From positions 26,543,793 to 26,607,792 of the forward strand of contig OX439134.1 in the NCBI GenBank assembly GCA_949318235.1: a DNA stretch of 64,000 nucleotides, read 5' to 3'. The notes under the pieces were generated by a model. That model searched no databases. It saw only the letters and a list, made by a program, of their open reading frames with translations, and had not been told where the DNA came from. This document shows positions 58,228 through 64,000 of the stretch, piece by piece. The number at the start of each line of letters is the position of its first letter. Positions within the stretch are counted from its first letter, which is position 1. The translations under genes and the position numbers were made by a program. The DNA is from Ecdyonurus torrentis. Taxonomy: Eukaryota > Arthropoda > Insecta > Ephemeroptera > Heptageniidae.

Positions 58228-59445
58228 CTAATGTTCCAAAAGCTCTGAATATTTTAAAAAATCTTTCAGATCACCAGGTAGTGGTAACTTATCTATACAA
58301 CACCAATATTTCCTACCAATTACATTTTTAATCACTAATCTACACATACTTTGCAATCTCATTGGGGTACATATCATATCCTGAATTTCACCTAATACAT
58401 TTTGTAATTTATTAGCTTCTGCCATTACACTTGATAATAATAACCTATCAGCACTATTTTCATTAGTAACTGAATCTTGTATCCACATATTACCACCAAA
58501 CTGTTGATAAATTTCAAATACACTAAGGATTAAATTTGGGTTTTTATAATTTCGAAGACAAAAATGAAGTATAGAATGAAATGACACTCTTCTATCATAT
58601 TGAGAAGGATACCATACTAATTTAGCTCCATGATATAATAGAATTGTAAATGCTTCTAATTTATAATACTTAATTGCTAAAACTAATGGTGAATCTTTAT
58701 CTGGTACATATGTTTCCCCTGAACTCCATACAATGAATTCTTCAATTGGGAGTCCATTTTCTAGTAATGTCTTTAGCATTTCAATATTATTTCTACATAC
58801 ACAACAATCAATTAAATATGTTTTATTAAATTGAGGTTTTCTATCAACAACTCTTGGTTTAACATTGTTCGATATTAAATATTTCACTAGTTCATTATTT
58901 TTTTCATCTTCTCCATTTCTATATCCATGATAAATTGCAAAGTGAATTGCATTAAAACCTTCGCTTGTCACAGCATCAGCTTTAGCTCCAGCTTCAATCA
59001 ATTTTTGAACACATTTGAAATGTCCCCACGCAGCTGCATGATGTAATGGAAGTAGCATTTTAATATCACCAAAAAATCCAAATCCAATTAATTCTGTGTA
59101 AATTGGTAATTTAAAATATCTGTTTAGATATTCTGGATCTATTTGTTTCACAAGTTGAATTCTCTTGTCTATTTTGTTTAGATTTTCAATTGTTTCATCA
59201 CAATACATGGGATGTGGAGATAGTTTTGATTCTGAAAGAGCTGAAAATTAGTATAAAAAAATATTTTATGTAAATTCAAATGGGATATTAAGGAATATAA
59301 ACCATTGTGGTAAGGTTTGATAAATTTGAAAGAAAAGGATAAGAGGAACAAACAAGGGCATTACTATAATGAAGAGAGTCACATAGCTTGGTACATATCT
59401 AGCCAGAGATATATTAAAAACACACACACACGCACGCATGCACGT

Positions 59446-59542
<97 letters not shown>

Positions 59543-62500
59543 GGATAGCTTTTGGCATTAAACTCCAAGAGAAATAGTGTATTTTGCCTTTTAAGTCCTA
59601 GCAGACTCAGAGAGAAACTATGTGACACTCCATTTCTCTTTACGAAGAGGGTGACCGACTTGGACCGGAAATCGTTAAAAGAGGAACTATATTTGCACAA
59701 TAATTGTTTGTACATTCTTTATTTCCAGCAAAACAAACACTATTGTTTTCAAATGAAATTGAGTAAATATAAAAACATGTTGTTTTGCTCTGAAAAAAGT
59801 TTTAGTCATATTTTTAATTTTAAAAAAGGTTTCTCATTTCACTAAAATTTGAATTTCCACATTTGCATGTACTGTTTAAAGTGGGATAACTTAAATATTT
59901 GATCGTGTTTTCATATGTTTGACGTAATTTAACTTTTAAGTACTATTTCTTCTTTACTTTGGGTTAATATTCTTATTTGCGATCGTCTAGTTTGCGACAT
60001 ATCAGTTGGTCACTTACTAGCTTAAGAGAATTAGAGTTTCATGCCAAAAGTTCTCATTTTTTATTTATTTATTTATAATATATATTTTTAATTGATTTCT
60101 AGCAAGATTTTTCTCTTCACTATAGTAAGGCCCTTGCTGGTTTCTCCTGTCCTTTTCTTTTAAATTTACAGGAAACTCAAATTACTGTTAATAAGATATA
60201 GCTAGAGTACTCTAGAAGTGTGTTGTAACAATTGTAGTCAAATGAGAAAGACAAAAAAAAAAAAAAATAATAATAATAATAAAATAGGGGGTAATTTTAT
60301 TTCATATTCTATTAGAGGACATTGTACTGAATTGTTACATATGTGAATTTCTAATTTTTGAGTTCATTAAGTATTTTTAATTCATTTTTTAAAGTCACGA
60401 AATGACATCACAGGCTGCAACTTATGCATGTGGGCATAGGAAAAAGTTGCAGCCTGTGACGTCATTTCATGACTTTCAAAAATTAATTAATAATACTTCA
60501 TGAACTCAAAAATTTACACATGTATCGGTTCAGTACAATGCACTCTTTTAGAATATGAACAAAATTACCTCCTAAAAATTACTAGTCTTCCTCATTGTAA
60601 CCTGCTCTCTGGGGGAATGAAGCAGCTCTGACTTGAATTACAATTTCTTCTCAATGATAAAATTTGTAAAATAGCCTCTTACTGAGACTCAAAACTATTG
60701 TTTTCCCTGAATTTCAAGCAATTTAGTTACAATTTATTTTAAATCCTTTTGACATAAAATTCAGAAAAATGATGGCTTTGAGGCCTAGTAGCTACAGTCA
60801 AAAATTTAGCATTGAGAAAAATGTTTAACTATTAAATTCCAACTTAAAAAAGCATGTTAGAATGAGACAGGAACACAAAGTTGCCTGTTAGTGCTTTGTT
60901 AGTGCTTCGAGTTTGTTTATGAAACTCTACCAAACCCCCTTTTGCAAGTCTTCTATTCTCACAAAACTTTTTAATTAAAAAGTCAAATTAATATTTAGGA
61001 CACAAAATTTAAAAGCATTTTCATTACAGAAATGCTAATGAAAAAGGTTATCCTCAAAGGTGTAGAACACCTAGAACAAAAAAGTAGTGTAATATCCTAA
61101 CAAACCTGAACATCAACGTTGATTTGGCCGGAGTCATTGATTCCACAAAATGGCGCAAGCGGACACTGACGTCACAGCTCGCCTGGTCCTCGCGAGTGTA
61201 AAACAAGTGAGCGTGACGTCATTGTCCACTTGCGCCATTTTGTGAATGGAAAATAAATTAGAAATCAATGACTCTGGCCAAATCAACGTTGATTTTCAGG
61301 TTTATAAGGATATTATACAACTTTTTTGTCCAAGGTATTCTATGCCTTAAAAGATATCCGTGATGTTTTTTCTCCTTAAATAATGATTACAGTAATGTGT
61401 GATATCGTACAGTATGTAAATTAATTTTTCACAAAGGAAGGTGGGGGAGGGTAGATTGCCTAGAATTATGTTTGAGTTAATATATACCTGAAGTATGATG
61501 TGAATGTCCAGATTGATTCCTATAATCTTCTTGATATACCAACGAGTTTCTTCTCATTTCACTTTGCTCTCCTAGTAAAATTATAAACCTTAATTAATTT
61601 CATTTCTAATACAGTAATACTATTTTTAAATTACAGTATAATAAAAGTTATTGTACAGATGATATGAAAATGATTGATATACTGTACTAAACAACAGGAT
61701 AAATCCAACAACATGAGATTTAACAGAAATTAATTAGTTACTGTGCATTGATGAACTGCTCTATTTGACAGTGCTTGTCACTAACATCCCTGTAAGGACT
61801 TGCCAGAGACAAGCCTTTACACTTCTAGTGCTGTTTTACCTGAGATACAATGGCATATACATGGGCATCAATGTGCAGAGGATACAAGCATTCAATGAAT
61901 ATACAAGGAATTCAAGTGCATACTAAAAAGCCTCATTTATATCCATTGAGTAGCAAACTCATAATCTCTCACATATCAAACCAGCCATTGACTCAATCAA
62001 GGCTGATAATGTATCTGTTAAACCTAAATTGCCCCATGTAAATTAAAGTAAAGTATGTAATCGGGCATTCTTACTGAAACTCCCCCCCCCCCCCCCAACA
62101 GGATAAAGCATTATTAAACTGAATAATATTAATAATAAACTTCGGGGGTGGATCCAGCTAAAAATTTTGGAGAGGGCAATTTCCTTTACTTCTTGGTGGG
62201 GGGAGGGGCAGCAGGTGGGGGGTGGTAATACCTGTAATGTATTTTGACCTTTTTGGAAGGTACCAAGATGAAAAATTTTACTCTTACCTTCATCGCTCGA
62301 AGATGTTGAAACTCGTACTCGTTTACTGAAAGCGGCCTCTCTTCTGTCACTGTCAGCTATAGCATCAAAAAAAAATAATAATAATAACATAGACATATTA
62401 TATTCATGCATGTACAGACTGCATAAAATTTATGAAGTTGGCAAATACTAATGTATGTATACGGTGTATAGACATATACGTACAAAAATCTGAAGTGTCC

Positions 62501-62553
62501 ATTTCATCATTTTTAAAGGATGTTTCTCTGCTCATCGTACAAAGCCAGCAGAC
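58228..62553 (-). CDS. ankyrin repeat and SOCS box protein (four coding exons, 405 residues)
   Basis: Minus-strand exons are 62484-62553 (ATG at 62533-62535), 62288-62356, 61488-61571 and 58228-59240. All have GT/AG borders and agreeing phases (all phase 1). The N-terminus (MSRETSFKNDEMDTSDFSDS, about 70 residues) is Ser/Arg-rich and unstructured. Exon 4 carries ankyrin repeats: LPLHHAAAWGHFKCVQKLIE with AGAKADAVTSEGFNAIHFAI, then NNELVKYLI, TYLIDCCVCRNNIEMLKTLL and SPLVLAIKYYKLEAFTILLY. The C-terminus has MRLQSMCRLVIKNVIGRKYW and LPLPGDLKDFLKY, a SOCS box. ASB proteins act as substrate receptors of Cullin5-Elongin B/C ubiquitin ligases; the SOCS box binds Elongin C and the ankyrin stack binds the substrate, unknown here. 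The exon 1 acceptor upstream of the ATG implies a further 5'UTR exon. Which ASB subgroup it belongs to is uncertain. Confidence 0.88.
59310..60175. mobile_element. foldback element, family I copy 3, with (CA)n expansion
   Basis: Left arm (59313-59410) AAATTTGAAAGAAAAGGATA and right arm (60095-60172) CACTATAGTAAGGCCCTTGC match the compact copy at 50285. The space between arms is enlarged by a CA microsatellite and unrelated sequence. It lies in the intron before the last exon of the ankyrin-SOCS gene. Confidence 0.55.
59421..59540. repeat. (CA)n microsatellite
   Basis: About 45 CA units in the main run, preceded by CGCACGCATGCACGTGCGCA-type variants. Confidence 0.95.
60285..60590. mobile_element. 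foldback element (about 305 bp), intact relative of the interrupted copy at 5520
   Basis: The core pairs AAAGTCACGAAATGACATCA with TGACGTCATTTCATGACTTT around TTATGCATGTGGGCATAGG. Outer arms pair TTCATATTCTATTAGAGGAC-type sequence with its partner near 60540-60580. Confidence 0.7.
61058..61347. mobile_element. TTAA-flanked MITE, family A copy 3
   Basis: Left AGGTGTAGAACACCTAGAAC and right CCAAGGTATTCTATGCCT, with core arms TGGCGCAAGCGGACACTGAC and partner. TTAA is intact on the right and degraded to TCAA on the left. Lies in the same intron of the ankyrin-SOCS gene. Confidence 0.8.
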
Positions 62554-62774
62554 CTGAAAATATATTTTGTTAATTATTATCATTTTTGTGTATATATGCA
62601 TATTATACCTATTGTTGGTCGCAAGTCAAAATGGGGAAAAAGCAATTTTCATATTGTCGAGAGTGGTGAATAAGCATTGCTTTGAGCATAGCTTATACAC
62701 CAGTAGCAACGGCCATGAAATGTATATTCACCACTCGCGACAATATGACAATGAGGAAGTCTACACAAAGTTAA

Positions 62775-62957
62775 CCCCTAGGTTTGCATACGTCATTTGA
62801 AAGAGAAAAAGTAGTAGATAAACTTGGCATAGGCAATTACCTGGAAAATTGACGTTTTATTTAATAAAAGAAGAAATAAAAATTTTCAATTCCCAGCCCT
62901 TTGCCGACTATGACGTCATTTGTTTACATCCGATTTTCAGTTGTCTTCTGGATTTTA
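62775..62957. mobile_element. TTAA-flanked MITE, family B copy 2, left arm only
   Basis: TTAA at 62771-62774 followed by CCCCTAGGTTTGCATACGTC. The arm matches 19647-19830 through CTTTGCCGACTATGACGTC and TTGTCTTCTGGATTT, then breaks off near 62957. The right arm is missing. Confidence 0.78.
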
Positions 62958-62967
62958 GACGACCCCA

Positions 62968-63070
62968 TTCATGGGAAACTTGGTATCGAGAAAGAGGGCA
63001 TGGCTCACAAGTTCTCTAGAATAAACAAGTGAGTTACGCCCCCTTTCTCGGTACCAAGTTTCTCGTGAGG
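62968..63070. mobile_element. hairpin element (about 103 bp)
   Basis: GGGAAACTTGGTATCGAGAA pairs with TTCTCGGTACCAAGTTTCTC; GAGGGCATGGCTCAC pairs with GTGAGTTACGCCCCC. It joins directly to the broken family B arm. Confidence 0.6.
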
Positions 63071-63103
63071 ACTCAAGGAACAGACCCCCAAAGGTGTACA
63101 TCA

Positions 63104-63280
63104 CCAGGCTCGGACTGGAGAGTTAATCCGAGATAAAGTACAAGGACCCTCCCCCCTTCCCTGGAGATCCCTTGGGCCTTAAAAGGGGCGTAACCAGGGT
63201 GTTACGCCCCCTTGATAGGCCCCTATAGAAAGTGTTGCACCCCTTTAGCAGACAAGGTCCTTTGATTTTGCCACTCCAAC
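63104..63280. mobile_element. hAT-like MITE, family F copy 2 (fragment)
   Basis: Starts CAGGCTCGGACTGG and shares AAAAGGGGCGTAACCAGGGTG-type interior with the copy at 39266. The right end is not recognisable. Confidence 0.55.
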
Positions 63281-63298
63281 TCTATGTACAGCTCTGGC

Positions 63299-63407
63299 CA
63301 AAAGTTCCCGAACGATTTGCATAGGCAACCCGCAATCACTCTATGCTATCTTTATGAGAAATGCAGCGGCCGCCGCTGCCCCGTTCGGGAACTTTTGGCC
63401 AGAGCTG
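63299..63407. mobile_element. Tc1-like MITE, family D copy 5
   Basis: TA-flanked. CAGCTCTGGCCAAAAGTTCC and its exact complement at the ends; GCAGCGGCCGCCGCTGC centre. One of the best-preserved copies. Confidence 0.88.
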
Positions 63408-63566
63408 TACATCACTAAAGTGATTTTTAATTTTCCACTGCTTTCTTGGCATATATATATAAAATATATATATTTTCATATTTTAGTTTTCCTTTTTGAA
63501 AATAATAGACAATGTATGTACTTTCTTTTTCTTTTCATGATGAACAAAATAGCGTTTACATACCAG

Positions 63567-63810
63567 GTGAATCCAGCCAAACAGATTGCAGAACAGAAGC
63601 AAAACCACAGTTTCAGTAACACTCACTCAGAAGTGCTCAGAAGCTGCTCAGAAGTCAGAAGACTTGGAACAGAACCACAGAACGATCAGAACAACAATGA
63701 ATCAAAACAGACAACAAAAACCTCAGAAAAACCTTGGCAGTCTTGGCTTGGCACAAGAACAAACACAACATAGAATGGTGGAGGGGAGAAACAGCTTAAC
63801 CAACATGTAA
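63567..63810 (+). CDS. possible terminal exon of a plus-strand gene
   Basis: An AG acceptor at 63565-63566 is followed by a Gln/Asn/Ser/Thr-rich open segment. Two frames are open, one to TAG at 63771-63773 (ending WQSWLGTRTNTT) and one to TAA at 63808-63810 (ending EGRNSLTNM). AATAAA signals at 63864-63873 fit a transcript end. I recognise no protein and upstream exons were not found. It may equally be part of a repeat or a non-coding exon. Confidence 0.3.
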
Positions 63811-64000
63811 AAAATTGTACTAAAATATTTGTTTATAATTATTTTTATAATGTAATGAATTTAAATAAATAAAACTGAAATATGATGCAAATGATTGTAT
63901 TTTTTGGCTTTAGCTGCTGTTAAATCAAGTTTCCTGCCACATTTTAGTTGATTTCGTACAAACATCTTTAAAAAGTTCAGAAAAAGTTAAACCTGGTTAT
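63811..64000. other. right edge of the window
   Basis: AT-rich sequence with tandem AATAAA signals near 63864-63873; nothing else recognised. Confidence 0.4.

Noticed and set aside
59266..59715. Minus-strand frame with a CV repeat and plus-strand frame with an HT repeat
   Set aside because: Both derive from the CA microsatellite.
62043..62411. Minus-strand frame of 122 codons
   Set aside because: Only 62288-62356 in a different splice context belongs to the ankyrin-SOCS gene; the rest includes poly-G/C and intron sequence.

Overview
The window is AT-rich eukaryotic genomic DNA crowded with microsatellites, long A/T runs and short inverted-repeat transposons. The spliced genes point to an arthropod. 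There is a multi-membrane chemoreceptor whose last exon carries the gustatory-receptor signature TYFIILIQ, a pair of small C-type lectin genes, an ankyrin-SOCS box gene and a C2H2 zinc-finger gene. I cannot name the species. All gene models below were assembled by eye from open frames, GT/AG sites and phase agreement, without transcript data.

Layout: 1.8-3.8 kb, one long Thr/Lys/Glu-rich exon (minus). 7.3-13.2 kb, an apparently intact C-type lectin gene (minus). 13.9-18.3 kb, a diverging sister lectin gene (plus) with matching intron positions but a frameshift and a lost C-terminus. 18.3-19.45 kb, a GC-rich block, perhaps a solo LTR or retroelement remnant. 22.3-24.8 kb, a five-exon gustatory-type receptor (minus). 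28.5-31.0 kb, a zinc-finger gene (minus, one coding exon). 31.4-33.7 kb, a 5'-truncated RTE-like LINE with an intact RT frame, followed by a 5S rRNA-derived SINE. 34.4-46 kb, mostly transposon debris including a 3.2 kb palindromic TTAA-flanked element and a second LINE fragment. 46.3-54.2 kb, a four-coding-exon gene for an unrecognised Lys/Ser/Pro-rich protein (minus) whose introns are full of transposons. 58.2-62.5 kb, a four-coding-exon ankyrin-SOCS box gene (minus). 63.6-63.9 kb, a possible terminal exon of a plus-strand gene.

Much of the remaining sequence can be assigned to inverted-repeat families. One Tc1-like MITE with TA flanks is present in five copies. Several unrelated families are flanked by TTAA. 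At least three hAT-like MITEs are present, two of them with perfect 8-bp target duplications. Several foldback families recur two or three times. A near-identical second 3' end of the LINE (50.6 kb) suggests recent LINE activity. The SINE ends in a sequence also found at the LINE 3' end, suggesting a LINE-SINE partnership. I saw no tRNA gene, no complete rRNA gene, no CRISPR array and nothing prokaryotic.
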